A DNA stretch of 64,000 bases. Source: Monoplex corrugatus (lineage: Eukaryota > Mollusca > Gastropoda > Littorinimorpha > Ranellidae). Positions 1 through 10,265 of this stretch are shown piece by piece (the stretch's first letter is position 1; each line of letters starts with the position of its first letter). A program made the position numbers and the translations under genes. A model generated the notes under the pieces. It was not told where the DNA came from. It saw nothing but the letters and a program-made list of their open reading frames with translations, and searched no databases. Location of the stretch: positions 81,273,135 to 81,337,134 of the forward strand of contig CM060307.1 in NCBI GenBank assembly GCA_030674185.1, in the 5' to 3' direction.

Positions 1-236
1 AAAACAAATGAGACAGTCTTAATGGAGGCAGACACAAGATGATTCATAAGGAAGATTAGGAAAAGACACAATATTTATAGGCCAGGAAAGCTGGAGGGAA
101 AGAGAGCACCAGGTAGACCCAGGGAAAAAATAGGACAGAGAGGGTGGGAGATGTGCTTGCGGCAACAAGGGATAGATGCATATGGAGGGCCATGATCGCC
201 AACGCCATGTAGCAAGGCACTTGATGATGATGATGA
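1..236 (+). mobile_element. RTE-type LINE, 3' end fragment
   Basis: This stretch matches the 3' end seen in other LINE copies in the window (for example 43912-44427 and 48630-49003). It has the same order of motifs: a KADTRR-like segment, then GKLEGKRAPGRP-like, then RWRAMIANAM-like, ending in GATGATGAT. The copy is degenerate and enters from beyond the left edge. It appears inserted into the LINE endonuclease pseudogene that follows on the - strand, because that open frame ends exactly where the GAT tail begins. Confidence 0.7.
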
Positions 237-1134
237 TCCAGTTCTTTTTTGCTTTTTTATCTACTCTGGGGATTTCTTCACAAGTTTCATTTATCGAGTT
301 TTTCAACTTTGTTCGTTGTTGCTTACTGTCACCAACGTCTTCAAGAGCACTGAACTTGTTTTGAACATGTAGGCCTACGTTAAATTTTTCACGTGGCGCT
401 TCATCTGTCTTTAAGAGCCCAAGATTTAGTTTGATGTTACCTTTGGTCTCTTTTCTTTTCCTCAGTTTCAGCTTAAATCTTCCCATTACGGGGCTGTGGT
501 CACTGTTGTAGTCTGCGCCTGGTAGTATTTTTGCTGTCAGCAAAGAATTTCTAAATCTTTTATTGATCAGGATGTAGTCAATTTGATTTTTAGTATTATT
601 TCCTGGACTCATCCATGTCCACTTTCTTCTGTTAGCCTGCTCAAACCAGGTGTCTCCTACTATGAACTCATTCATTTGTGCCCATTCTAAAAGTTTCCCT
701 CCCCTTTCATTTTGTGTACCAAGGCCATGAGGTCCCAGTATATCCTCCACCCTCTCCTGTCCCACGTTAGCATTAAAATCTCCCATTATTACGGTAACTT
801 CTTGTGATTTACATTGAGCCTTGGCCATCTCTAGTACTTCATAGAAGTTGTCAACCTTACCCTGAGTACTTGTGGATGTTGGTGCATACACCTGAATGAT
901 GTTGATATCAAATGGCTTGCCATCCAATTTAACCAGCAGAACTCTGTCAAACACAGCCCAGTATGCCTTAACTGCTTTCGATCTGTCCCTGTCAATTATG
1001 ATGCCTACTCCTCTTTCATGTGTGTTTCCACCAGAATATATCATTGTATGCTCTCCTGATGTTATCATACCTGCCTCCTTCCATCTCGCTTCCCCTTGTC
1101 CTAAAATATTAATGTTAAGCCTTTGCATCTCCAT
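237..1134 (-). pseudogene. RTE-type LINE endonuclease domain (interrupted)
   Basis: Read on the - strand, this is an apurinic-type endonuclease domain: an IIQVYAPTSTS-like segment, then VIMGDFNANVG, then KNQIDYILI, then NSDHSPVMGRF. Those are the catalytic GDFN, N-x-DY and SDH blocks of LINE endonucleases, best matching the RTE group. The domain starts at the MEMQRLNINILG segment. The preceding residues lie at about 1437-1510, separated by an inserted LINE fragment. Downstream the frame is cut at about 237 by another insertion, so the reverse transcriptase is not in the window. Confidence 0.8.
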
Positions 1135-1436
1135 TTTGTGAATATACTAGAAATAGAAAGCAAACATATGGGGTTGGAACTAAATAGCAGGAAGACTGAA
1201 GTCATGGTGATCAGTAAAACACATGAAATCCCCTCAAGCAAAATAACAGCAAACGGCACAACCTTGAGACAAGTTGGTAAGTTTAAATACCTGGGAACGA
1301 TCATTTGCAGAGTGGCTGGGGACAAGGAGGGTGGAAGAGATGCTCGAGGCAACAAGTGATAGAGACAGATGGAAGTCCATAATTGCCAACGTCATGTGGC
1401 AAGGCACCTAATGATGATGATGATGATGATCTCCAT
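1127..1436. repeat. 8-bp target-site duplication around nested LINE
   Basis: ATCTCCAT is present at 1127-1134 and 1429-1436. Removing one copy plus the insert joins the two halves of the - strand LINE in the same frame, as expected of a genuine insertion. The first base or two may be shared with the GAT tail. Confidence 0.65.
1135..1428 (+). mobile_element. Inserted RTE LINE 3' fragment with internal deletion
   Basis: The first 160 bases encode the RT thumb region (SRKTEVMVISK, then GKFKYLGT). The sequence then jumps to the extreme 3' end (RWKSIIANVMWQGT-like) and a run of GAT repeats, so the middle is deleted. The 8-bp sequence ATCTCCAT occurs at 1127-1134 and again at 1429-1436, which is a target-site duplication. 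The fragment lies in the start of the opposite-strand LINE endonuclease frame, so it is a LINE inserted into a LINE. Confidence 0.75.
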
Positions 1437-1960
1437 CTTGACATTCTCTAATTTTTCCCTTATGCAGCAATATCCTCACATTCCATGTTGCGATTTTCGT
1501 ATTTGATCACCGTAGCTTGCTGATGGTCTGGTGTCACCTGCGCAGCGTGACGGTCGCTACCGGAGGAAGGTGCTCCATAGGAGCCCCTATTTACGTGGTT
1601 ATCCTAATTTTTCTTGTTTTGTCTGTCCATGAATATTAGTTTGTGTACAGACTTTCCGCCAGCCATTGTCGTTCCCACAACAACCTAGAAGGCAGTAGGG
1701 GTGATTTTTCTTTCAGGGCTTACTCCCTTAGCCTTATTCTCTCCCGAGATAACCACAAGGCAGTGGTGCTATTTACCCATAGCTGGGGGTCTGGTTCGTG
1801 GGCACCAGGGCATGTCCACACGCCAGTGGGTCTGTATGCTGCACGTCTGGGGGCCAGACCTCCTCTGAGTCCTTCGAGTTTTAGCCTGAGTGTGAGGTGC
1901 TCAGTTACCACATGTCGCCATGAGGAGGCACAACATAGGGCTTGCTGATGGAGAGGCTAT
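1437..1960 (-). mobile_element. 5' end of the interrupted RTE LINE
   Basis: On the - strand, 1510 to 1437 encodes IATWNVRILLHKGK-like residues, the usual start of the LINE endonuclease domain. It runs toward the part that resumes at 1134. Farther upstream (to about 1960) is likely the element's 5' leader, rich in CACC and CCAG motifs and without a convincing protein. The outer boundary is not defined. Confidence 0.5.
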
Positions 1961-2433
1961 GTACTGACAGAGAGAGACTTGCACATTCTGCTCTTCTTTT
2001 CGCATAGCTGCAAGCAGCAGTGCTAGCCAGTGGTGCAGGTGACAGGTGACAAGCACACAGTCACTTGCTAACACACTAGACGCATCACATCAGTCATTTG
2101 ACACACACACACACACACACACACACACATCACACATATATATATACATACATAGATGTACACCCCACACACACACATATATATATATGTACCTTTCATT
2201 ACAACATTGTCTTCCTTAAAAGTTTCTGTTCATTCTGTTTCAGACCAGACAATTTAATCTGGCCAATGAAGGTGCATTTCTTTGCTTGTTTTTGTTTTTC
2301 TGTTTTGTTTGTACCATAGCGAGAAAGACGCCCCTATTTTCTCCACTTTTGGGGTGGAAGACGGTACCCACGTATGCTTTACATTTAAATAGGTAAACCA
2401 AAACACAGTAATACAAAAATTAAGGTAGCGCTG
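1961..2433. other. No gene seen; CA and TATA microsatellites
   Basis: The stretch holds a CA run at 2100-2129 and short AT-rich runs at 2137-2189. No coding or RNA gene is visible. The last five bases (2429-2433, CGCTG) flank an LTR and match the outer flank of the LTR at 15760-15937. Confidence 0.6.
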
Positions 2434-2611
2434 TGTTTCGTTCTCTTACATACAGAACATAAAATTACTCAAACAGTGATCGAGTCTTCAAGTCTTATTA
2501 TTGTTGCTGGGAAAGCCGTTGAGGGAAGAGTGCGAGAGAGTAGTCTCCCTTTACAGAATAGTTCTGACTCGTGCACGGACAGTTGTGCAATTAGCATGCG
2601 ATAATGTAACA
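2434..2611 (-). repeat. 178-bp LTR of the - strand Ty3/gypsy element (3' LTR)
   Basis: On the - strand it begins TGTTAC and ends AAACA, giving the canonical TG...CA ends. It is preceded by a purine tract and follows the integrase end of the element. A copy with the same length and one visible difference (T versus C at about 2480) lies at 15760-15937 in the same orientation. Confidence 0.8.
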
Positions 2612-2621
2612 TCCCCTTTTG
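2612..2621 (-). promoter_or_regulatory. Polypurine tract next to the 3' LTR
   Basis: The - strand reads AAAAGGGGA directly before the TG of the LTR. This is where the plus-strand primer of LTR elements lies. It supports reading 2434-2611 as the 3' LTR. Confidence 0.65.
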
Positions 2622-2822
2622 TTTAAAGAGAGAAAGGGCGAAACATGCGAAATGAACTGAACAACGCAACGCGACTTTCCATTTGCAGTTCAACTTGATA
2701 ATAAGTGACCGTTCATTGTTCATCTTCGGATTTACCATCGTTAATAACAAAGTGATCGTCCACTGTTCATCTTCGGATTGTCTGTCAAACGCAAATAAAA
2801 TCAAATATTATTTCTTTCCGAT

Positions 2823-3947
2823 TCAGCGTCTTTCAATTGTACACGAAATCATGCATGCGTCGCGTTTTGATTCACGGCCTGAACGGGTTGTTCGGACTGG
2901 AATCTTTGAATCGGGGCTTCTTCGACCTGGTAGACTCTTCACCGGGCTAGGTTGAGCAGGCATTACTTGCGGATACACCTGAATTGCAGCTTGTGGAGTT
3001 CCTGGTCCATTGTCCTTGATTGGAGAAGCAGGTGGTGATGGATCATTGGTCCGCACTGTGGGCTGTGGGCTTGGCTGTGTAGCTGGAACTACTGTCTTTG
3101 AGGACACAGTGGAATGATCCCTCTCAGGTGCCTTCTTCAGATGGATTCTGTTGCGACGGTATACAGTTCCGTTGGTCTCAACATCGTAGGATCGGTTGTG
3201 GCGTCGAACAACAGTTGCCTTCGTCCAGGTTTTCTTGCCAAGTGTAGAGGGGTCAATTCTGACTTGTTCGCCTTCTTCGAGAGACGGAAGATCCTTGGCA
3301 CGTTTGTCAAAGTTCTTCTTTTGTTTTCTTTGACTGGCACGTAGTTTTATTTTTTCCGCTTCAATATTGAGCTTCGGTTTGAGGAGCTTTTCTGAGGTTG
3401 GAAGGAGAGTTCTAGTTCGCCGGTTGAAGAATCGTTGAGCCGGACTGATTCCTGTGGATTGGCTTGGAGTGTTCCTGTAGTTCAGCAGTGCTAAGAACTG
3501 GTCTCCATCTTTGTTTTTCTTCAACAGAATTTTTGCTGTTTTCACTGCAGATTCAGCCTTGCCATTGCTCTTGCTGTTGTATGGACTGGATGTTCGGTGC
3601 TCAAAGTCGAAGTCAAGAGCAAAATTCTTGAAGTTTTCTGAGCTGAACTGAGGTCCGTTATCACTGATGACAACACATGGTGAGCCATAGCGTGCAAAGT
3701 GTGTTTTCAGTTTTTTGATGACAGTCGTTGACTTTGTGTTTTCAAGTCTGTTGAGTTCCCAGAAGTTGCTGAAATAGTCAACAGTGATCAAAAAGTCTTT
3801 GCCATCAAGTTCAAATAAGTCCACACCAATTTTCTCCCACTGTCGGGATGGCAGTTCATGAGGTTGGAGAGTTTCTTGCTGATTTGCTGCTTGATAACTT
3901 CCGCAAACTTCACAGGTGGAAATGAAGTGTTTGATGTCACCGGTCAT
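2823..3947 (-). pseudogene. Ty3/gypsy integrase core and C-terminus (- strand element)
   Basis: The frame starts in the second half of the zinc-binding domain (HFISTCEVC). It continues with the DDE core: D in ITVDYFS, D in VISDNGPQF and E in SNGKAESAV. The C-terminal part contains a chromatin-binding-like SH3 region (WTKATVVRRHNRSYDV) and a proline-rich end. This segment is one open frame of about 374 codons. The element as a whole is broken, because its zinc-binding HH half, RNase H, RT and Gag lie in other frames to the right. Confidence 0.85.
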
Positions 3948-4377
3948 TCCTGGCCAAAACAGACTTTCCTCTGGCTCTTTTCAGACAACCATCAATGCCG
4001 GAATGAGATGAGTGGACTGCAACTTTCATTTCAGGGCGTAGAGAGATTGGGATGACGACTCTTTCTCCTTTGAATATCAGTCCATCTTGAACTGACATCT
4101 CGTCACGGAAACTGAAGTAAGGGAATAGCTCAGCAGGCAGGTTTTGTTTGTCTTCTGGCCAACCGTTCATGATGGCGGATTTGAGGATTTGGAGAGTTTC
4201 ATCCTTGTCAGTTGCTGTTTTGAGCTTGGCGATCCTTTCCGTTCTAATTGGAAGGAAAGAGATCATGTTCACATGTTCAAAGGCTTCCTGCTTGCTTGGT
4301 GTCTCAATGTAGGCACGGGACAGTGTGTCGGCTAGATACATTTCTGTGCCTTTTTTTGTAGCAGATGTTGATGTCAT
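3937..4377 (-). pseudogene. RNase H/integrase linker and HH half of the zinc finger
   Basis: On the - strand this contains a YLADTLSRAY-like segment typical of the end of gypsy RNase H. It also has ISLRPEMKVAVHSSHSG, which carries the two histidines of the integrase HHCC finger. The frame then shifts near 3940-3950 before the CC half. The neighbouring frames overlap in order, which shows decay by small indels and not a rearrangement. Confidence 0.7.
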
Positions 4378-4852
4378 AGCCTTGTATGTGAAGCATCATT
4401 CCTTGCAGTCTTCTTGGGGCAGCAGAAAGAGCTTTCTGTAGAATGGCTTCCAGTGGTTTATGGTCCGAGTCAGTGCGGACTGGTCGGCCAAATGTGTACA
4501 GATGGAATTTTTCCAGTGAGAATACGATTGCCAGCATTTCTTTTTCAATCTGGGCATATCTGGTCTCAGTTTCAGTGAGTGCTCGGCTAGCATATGCTAC
4601 AGGGCGACCATTCTGCAAAAGAGCAGCACCAAGTCCAGTTTGACTTGCATCGCACTGGATGGTCAGTTCTTCTTGAGGATTGTAGAAGTTCAGAACCGGA
4701 GCCTCAGTCACAAGGTTTTGAACTTTTTCAAATGCTTGGTCATGAGCAGGAGTCCAGACCCACTCAGCATCCTCATGCATGAGTTGTCTGATGGGTTCAA
4801 GCACGTCAGACAGCTTTGAAAGAATTTTGAGAGGTAGTTGACGAATCCACAA
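4304..4852 (-). pseudogene. Ty3/gypsy RNase H domain
   Basis: The key run is LTIQCDASQTGLGAALLQNG, followed by YASRALTETETRYAQIEKEM. It carries the catalytic D of CDAS and the E of QIEKE, then the TDHKPLEAI block. It is preceded by the RT connection. A frameshift near 4350 separates it from the linker to integrase, and another near 4800 separates it from the RT thumb. Confidence 0.8.
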
Positions 4853-5705
4853 AAGCGTCGGACACTCTCAACATTTTCAGGCTTGGGCATCTTCAGAATT
4901 GCTTCCACCTTCTCTGGGTCAATCTGTAGGCCGTCACTGGTCACCAGGTGTCCCAGGAAGGAGATCTCATTCTTCCGAAGATCCGCTTTCTGCCTGTTAG
5001 CTTCATGCCAACTGAGCGGCATTTGTCCAGAAGAGCAGTCAGATTTCTGTCATGGTCTTCATCATCTTCACCGTACACAATGATGTCGTCAAATACGCCG
5101 ATTACACCATCGAGTCCTTCAAGAACTTGGTCAAGGCGTTTCTGGAACAGTTCACTGCTCACAGATGTACCGAACGGAAGTCGTTTCCAGCGGTAACGTC
5201 CGTGTGGTGTTTGGAATGTAGTCAGCAGACTGGATTCTTCATCCAGATGGACATGCCAGTAAGCGTTGCTGAGGTCTAGTTTTGAGAAGACCTTGGCCCC
5301 AGCGAGTCTTGGTACAATGTCCTCCATGACAGGAAGAGGGTAATGTTCTCTTTTCAGAGCCTTATTCAAAGGTCTTGGATCAATGCAGATGCGCAGCTTT
5401 CCAGACTTCTTCGTCGCTACTACCATGCGACTGCACCAGCTTGTAGGTTCATCTACTGGAGTGATGATTTCTCTTTCAGTCAGCTTGCTCAGCTCTTCTT
5501 TGATTTTCGATTTCATTGCGTGAGGGATACGACACGCAGGAGAGATGACAGGACACACAGTTTCATCCACTTTGAAGTGTGCGACTCCTGGTAGACTACC
5601 TTGTTCATCATTGAAGACATCTTCATAACTAGAGAGAAGGTCAGTATTTGCTGAGATTTTTGATACACTCTCAAAGTTATCATAGTGGACAGTGATGAGT
5701 CCCAT
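4708..5705 (-). pseudogene. Ty3/gypsy reverse transcriptase (frameshifted)
   Basis: Reading from 5705 leftwards, the fingers and palm blocks appear in order: RIPHAMKSKIKEELSKL, LRICIDPRPLN, KVFSKLDLSNAYWHV and LPFGTSVSSELFQKRL. The catalytic VFDDIIVYG follows at about 5070. Near 4990 the frame changes. The thumb continues in a second frame to about 4708 with ISFLGHLVTSDGLQIDP and VRRFCGFVNYLSKF. Both catalytic aspartates are present, but the reading frame is broken. Confidence 0.85.
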
Positions 5706-5801
5706 GTCCTCAGATGTCTTTTTTCCGAGCAGAGGGATGAAGTCTTCTTCAACAATGATGAACTCAGTTTTGAATTTCTTTCCATTCTTTGGATTTTTCA
5801 G

Positions 5802-6190
5802 TCATTTGTGTCTTTCCTTTGTGCTGTTGTACATGTACAGTTTTGTTTTACATTTTTCAAGCGCAATATTCTTGACAAACTTCTTCGGAATCACATTGAC
5901 ACTCGCACCAGAGTCTATCTGAAAGACAATGGGTATGTCTCCGATGAGTATTTCAGCCTTGATGATTTTCTCACGGGCTTTGTCTCCGATTGCGAGCAAA
6001 TACTCATCTTCAGAGTCAGAGTCAGATTCTGTTGTCCCCCGACCAGGTGAAGTCTTTTCTTAGTCTTCTTCATACACTTGACAGCGAAGTGATTTTTCTT
6101 TTTGCAGGTCTTGCACACCTTCCCCCATGCAGGACACAGTTCCTTCTTGAAGATATGAGACTGTCCGCAAAATTTACAAGTCTTGCCCAA
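5802..6190 (-). pseudogene. Gag zinc knuckles and aspartic protease (frameshifted)
   Basis: On the - strand, about 6180 to 6070 encodes two cysteine-histidine knuckles (CKFCGQSHIFKKELC and CKTCKKKNHFAVKC). A frame change near 6000-6040 follows, then the protease with FQIDSGASVNVIP, where DSG is the catalytic motif. Another frame change near 5800 precedes the RT frame. The layout is as in other Ty3/gypsy Gag-Pro regions. Confidence 0.75.
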
Positions 6191-6695
6191 CTTCTGTTCA
6201 TGAGATGACCAGAACAGGCTTCTGCAACAGCATCTTCAGTGGATTTCAGAGATCTCAGTTGATGAGAAGTGGCTTCAGCAGCACGACACATATCGATGCA
6301 GGATTTCAGAGTCAGATCAGCTTCCTGCAACAGTCGCTTTCTAGTAGAACTGTCTTGATGTCCAGGACGATCCGGTCTCTCAAAAGAGTGTCTTTCAAGC
6401 AATCACAAAAATTGCAGGTTGAAGCAAGAGTGCGTAGAGCAGCAATGTAGTCTTCCACAGACTCATCAGCCTTTTGGTCACGTCTGTTGAACACGCATCT
6501 TTCATATGTTTCGTTGGTCTTTCCAATGAAATGACCGTCAAATGCAGTGATAATATCATCAACAGATGGATTATCTCGAAGCTGCATTCCATTGTACACG
6601 GTCAGTCCTTCTGGCCCTAGTGTGTGGAGAAACAAAGCTCTCTTGTACGTTTCTTCTTCTTCATTCAGTCTTGCAATCCCGCCCCCGTATGTCAC
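6070..6695 (-). pseudogene. Ty3/gypsy Gag, N-terminally truncated
   Basis: This - strand segment, in two frames that join near 6340, aligns by eye with Gag of the + strand element at 7816. EEETYKRALFLHTLGPEG corresponds to its SHTEERKAAFLQIWVGD part, and DRIVLDIKTVLLES to its DRIVSGISSQDL part. Roughly the first 30 residues expected before this point are missing. Similarity to Gag stops near 6680, so the 5' part of the element is lost or displaced. Confidence 0.65.
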
Positions 6696-7333
6696 AATCG
6701 GCGATTACGCGTGCGCGAAAACTGCAGCGGAAGACTGTGACCGGCGTGGCGGCACATGTGAGAGGGTAGGCAAACAATCGCTGTTTGCTTCGTTAATGTA
6801 TTCAAGTGTCCGATAATTACCGATCTGAATACCGAAGTCCGTACTTTTCCCATGATGATCGGGTCATTTTCACGAGCTTCCTCTGATTTGCTGACGTGGC
6901 AGTGGTGGTGTGACTTTTGGTGTTTGCGGCCGTATCTCCCAAACTTACAGGTATGATTAGATTGTCAAGTGAATTAATTACCAATAAGAACATGCATTTT
7001 CCTGCTTATGTGTAAAATTTGGTGCAGATGTATCGACAGAAAAACATTTTAGGCCATATTACAGATAGTGGGTGTGGTGACCGTTGTTATTGCCTTGTTC
7101 ACAATGGCCCAAGTGCCGATTAACCGTTTTCTTTTTGTCATACCAGCTGAACCTATTGGAAAATTTTCTTCATTTTTCACGACATACAAGACAATGCATT
7201 TTTAGTGTACTGTGTAAAATTTGGTGAAAAGTTATCGTCTATGACTGGAAATACAAGCTTCAGTTTGACGCTGGTTGTCAGTCTAGCTGACTCAGCAAAC
7301 TGTGTCGATGGGCAGCCGAACTTCGAAGGTCTG
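6696..7333. other. Unassigned DNA between two gypsy elements
   Basis: No coding similarity or RNA gene is seen. The stretch separates the truncated Gag of the - strand element from the 5' LTR of the + strand element. It includes a repeated short phrase (TGTGTAAAATTTGGTG at about 7010 and 7208), suggesting an old internal duplication. The last five bases (7329-7333, GTCTG) are the left target-site duplication of the + strand element. Confidence 0.55.
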
Positions 7334-7529
7334 TGTAAGATTGAATGCACTGTACAATGCGAGATAACCCTGTCGTTTTGTAGCCCCATGTCCATCACAG
7401 TAAGATCCCCTGATATAGACCAAGTAACTCCCCTTGACGAATGCAACGTGAGTAGTAATAAGCAGTCAGACTCTATGCAGCTCTCCTTGGTTGTTCATCT
7501 GGCTCTTTCCTACCTGGCGGAACAAAACA
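7334..7529 (+). repeat. 5' LTR of the + strand gypsy element (196 bp)
   Basis: It begins TGTAAGATTG and ends ACAAAACA. The copy at 11949-12145 differs by one base, an extra A at about 12077. TG...CA ends and the adjacent primer-binding site define the borders. Confidence 0.9.
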
Positions 7530-7547
7530 TGGTGTCAGAAGTGGGAT
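7530..7547 (+). promoter_or_regulatory. tRNA primer-binding site
   Basis: Directly after the LTR CA comes TGGTGTCAGAAGTGGGAT. TGG at this place is the complement of a tRNA CCA end and marks the minus-strand primer site of LTR retroelements. I do not assign the tRNA species. Confidence 0.75.
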
Positions 7548-7815
7548 AGATGCAGCAGTAAATCTACAGCAAGTAAGTGCTCATCGAGCTATAAACCCAT
7601 TACCGATCCGTTGACCCCTTTACATTTTGCCGCCAACAACGTTGCCGAATCACTTGTAAATTCTGAGGACATTAATCCGTCAGATCAGGTACCGTGGCAG
7701 ACCCCTCTCACAAGCTCTCAAAGCGGCGGGAGGACTGGCACGTAGTTTAGTGGTACGTACACAATCCCCACACAAGAATAGGCAATACGTGGTTCAGTGA
7801 TACGTACAAGGAAAC

Positions 7816-8925
7816 ATGGCATCTCAGCAACAAAATCCGGTTATGGATTGGTCTGCAACCAACCTCCATGCCGAATGGAAGCGTTTCAAACAACATGCGG
7901 AATTGATGTTTCTGGGGCCTCTGCACAGCCATACAGAGGAGAGAAAAGCTGCATTCCTGCAAATCTGGGTGGGAGACAGAGGACGTGAGATCCTAAACTC
8001 ATGGAACCTTTTAGCCGAGGAAACCAAAGTACTGAACACATTGTACGCCAAGTTTGAACAACATCTCCAACCCAGAAAAAACGCAGTATTTGCACGATAC
8101 ATTTTTCATGAGAGAAAACAGCGACAGGATGAAACCTTTGACTCTTTTGTAACGGACCTCAGAAATCTAGCCAAGGAGTGCGCATATGACAAACCCGAAG
8201 AGATGGTCAGGGACCGGATTGTGTCAGGCATATCGTCCCAGGATCTGCGGGAGAAGCTACTGACTGAAGGAGATAACCTTACCATGGTCAAAGCCATAGA
8301 TATCGCCAACTGCCATGAGACAACCAGACAGCACCTCAGGTCTATGGCCAGCAAGACCAATGAAAATGTCGACGCAATCAGCAAACCACCGGTGCACAGA
8401 CAGCCCCAGCAACAGTGGCAACGCGGCCAAGGCAACAGGCCTCAACAAAACCACCCTGAAGCCAACGACTGTCGGAACTGTGGAAGAAAACACAGGAGAA
8501 GAGAGTGCCCTGCTTTTGGCCAAACGTGCAATCACTGTAAGAAGAAAAACCACTGGGCCACAGTATGCCTGACCAAGAAACGAGAGCAGAACTACACACA
8601 GGCAATCCACACTGTGGAAGAAGAGGAAGAGGGCGAACCACCTCTGTATGTATCCACGATATCAAGCACAGCCGATCTTCCGGACGTCGCCTACGCAGAT
8701 ATCATCATCAACGCAAACGATACAGTGCGTTTTAAAATAGACACTGGGGCACAAGTCAATGTCATCCCATTGCCCACATACAACAAGATGTCAGAACCAC
8801 CACCAATGCAGACTTGCAAAGACAACTTAGTGGGCTACACTGGGCAACCAATTAAACTCGCCGGCTTTTGCCACCTGACAGGAACGTTCAAAGGCACACG
8901 TACACCGGCAGTTCTACATTGCTGA
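7816..8925 (+). CDS. Gag-protease polyprotein of the gypsy element
   Basis: This open frame of 369 codons starts with the ATG at 7816. It has a capsid-like region (about residues 10-190) and two zinc knuckles (about residues 218-252, CRNCGRKHRRREC and CNHCKKKNHWATVC). The protease motif FKIDTGAQVNVIP lies at about residue 305-317. The frame stops at 8925 soon after the protease active site, and the protease end continues in another frame. Because the shift lies inside the protease and not at a Gag/Pol border, I read it as damage and not programmed frameshifting. Confidence 0.8.
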   Translation: MASQQQNPVMDWSATNLHAEWKRFKQHAELMFLGPLHSHTEERKAAFLQIWVGDRGREILNSWNLLAEETKVLNTLYAKFEQHLQPRKNAVFARYIFHERKQRQDETFDSFVTDLRNLAKECAYDKPEEMVRDRIVSGISSQDLREKLLTEGDNLTMVKAIDIANCHETTRQHLRSMASKTNENVDAISKPPVHRQPQQQWQRGQGNRPQQNHPEANDCRNCGRKHRRRECPAFGQTCNHCKKKNHWATVCLTKKREQNYTQAIHTVEEEEEGEPPLYVSTISSTADLPDVAYADIIINANDTVRFKIDTGAQVNVIPLPTYNKMSEPPPMQTCKDNLVGYTGQPIKLAGFCHLTGTFKGTRTPAVLHC

Positions 8926-9613
8926 CACCCCTTCCCAACCAGTCCTTGGTCTCCAAGCGTCCCTGAAACTCCAACTCATGAAGCTGATTCTCTCAGTTAC
9001 CACCACTCCAGCTAGCAAAGGGTCAATCCTTCAAGAATACAAGGAACTGTTCTCAGGACTAGGCTCCCTGGAAGGCAAAATCACCCTCCATCTCAAGCCA
9101 GACGCCATTCCGATCGTCCACCCACCAAGGCGCGTTCCGCACGCACTCAAGAATAAGCTGAAAGAGGAACTGACAAAGATGGAGGGCAATGGTGTCATCA
9201 CCAAAGTCACTGAGCCAACAGACTGGGTAAACTCGCTCGTCGTGGTAGAAAAACCCAACGGAAAACTACGAATCTGTCTAGATCCCAAAGACCTGAACAC
9301 TGCGATAAAACGCCCCCACTACCCCATGCCAACACTGGAGGATGCGCTTGCCAAAATGGCTGGTGCCAAGTACTTCAGCACATTAGATGCCCAGTCAGGA
9401 TACTGGCAGCTCCAACTAGACGAACAGTCCTCGTACCTTACCACCTTTAACACCCCATTTGGGCGCTACAGGTTCAACAGACTCCCCTTTGGCATCAATA
9501 GCTCGCAAGATGACTTCCAGAGAAAAATGGACGAAATCTTCGAGGACCTACCCGGGGTAACTGCCCTGATTGACGACATCATTGTCAGTGGGAAGACCAT
9601 CGAAGAGAAATGA
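8926..9613 (+). pseudogene. Protease end and reverse transcriptase palm
   Basis: After a frame change near 8900, the segment contains QPVLGLQASLKLQLMK (end of protease) and then the RT fingers and palm. In order these are RRVPHALKNKLKEEL, LRICLDPKDLN, KYFSTLDAQSGYWQL and LPFGINSSQDDFQRKM, then the catalytic LIDDIIVSG at about 9580. The frame ends in a stop at 9611-9613, where a small indel displaces the reading frame. Catalytic residues are present. Confidence 0.85.
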
Positions 9614-10265
9614 CAAGAACCTGCGAGCAGCACTCAACAGGGCCGCTGCAAGAAATCTGAAGCTGAACCCAGACAAGCTCATTGTGGGGAGACGAGAAGT
9701 GAAATACTTTGGCCATATTATTTCGGCAGAGGGACTGAAACCCGACCCCTCCAAGATACGGGCAATCCAAGACATGGCCCCACCAGCAGACAAAAAGGAG
9801 CTACAAACGATCATGGGAATGATCACCTATCTGGCAAAATTCGCACCGAACCTCTCAGAACTCACAAAACCGATCCGGGACCTTCTCAAAGAAGATGCAG
9901 AGTTCACCTGGGATACGCCACAACAACAAGCCCTCGAAGAGACGAAGCGAACCATTCTCAGCCAACCAGTACTCGCTTTCTTCCAGCCAGGGGAACCCGT
10001 CACACTACAAGTGGATGCCAGCAAGAATGGGTTAGGCGCAGTAATCCTCCAAAGTGGCAGGCCAATAGCCTTCGCTTCGAAAAGCTTGAGTCAATCAGAG
10101 CAGCAGTACGCACAGATAGAGAAGGAACTGTACGCAATACTGTTTGGGTGCAAGCGTTTCCACCAGTACATATACGGCAATGAAATCACTGTCCAAACTG
10201 ACCACAAGCCGCTTGAAAGCATTACAAAGAAACCTCTCAGCGCAGCACCAGCCCGGTTGCAACAG
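9614..10265 (+). pseudogene. RT thumb and RNase H of the gypsy element
   Basis: This continues Pol in a shifted frame with KYFGHIISAEGLKPDP and then IMGMITYLAKFAPNL. RNase H follows with LQVDASKNGLGAVILQSG, YAQIEKELYAILFGCKRF and TDHKPLESI. A further single-base displacement near 10265 moves the RNase H tail and integrase to the next frame. The order and domain content match gypsy Pol without gaps. Confidence 0.85.
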
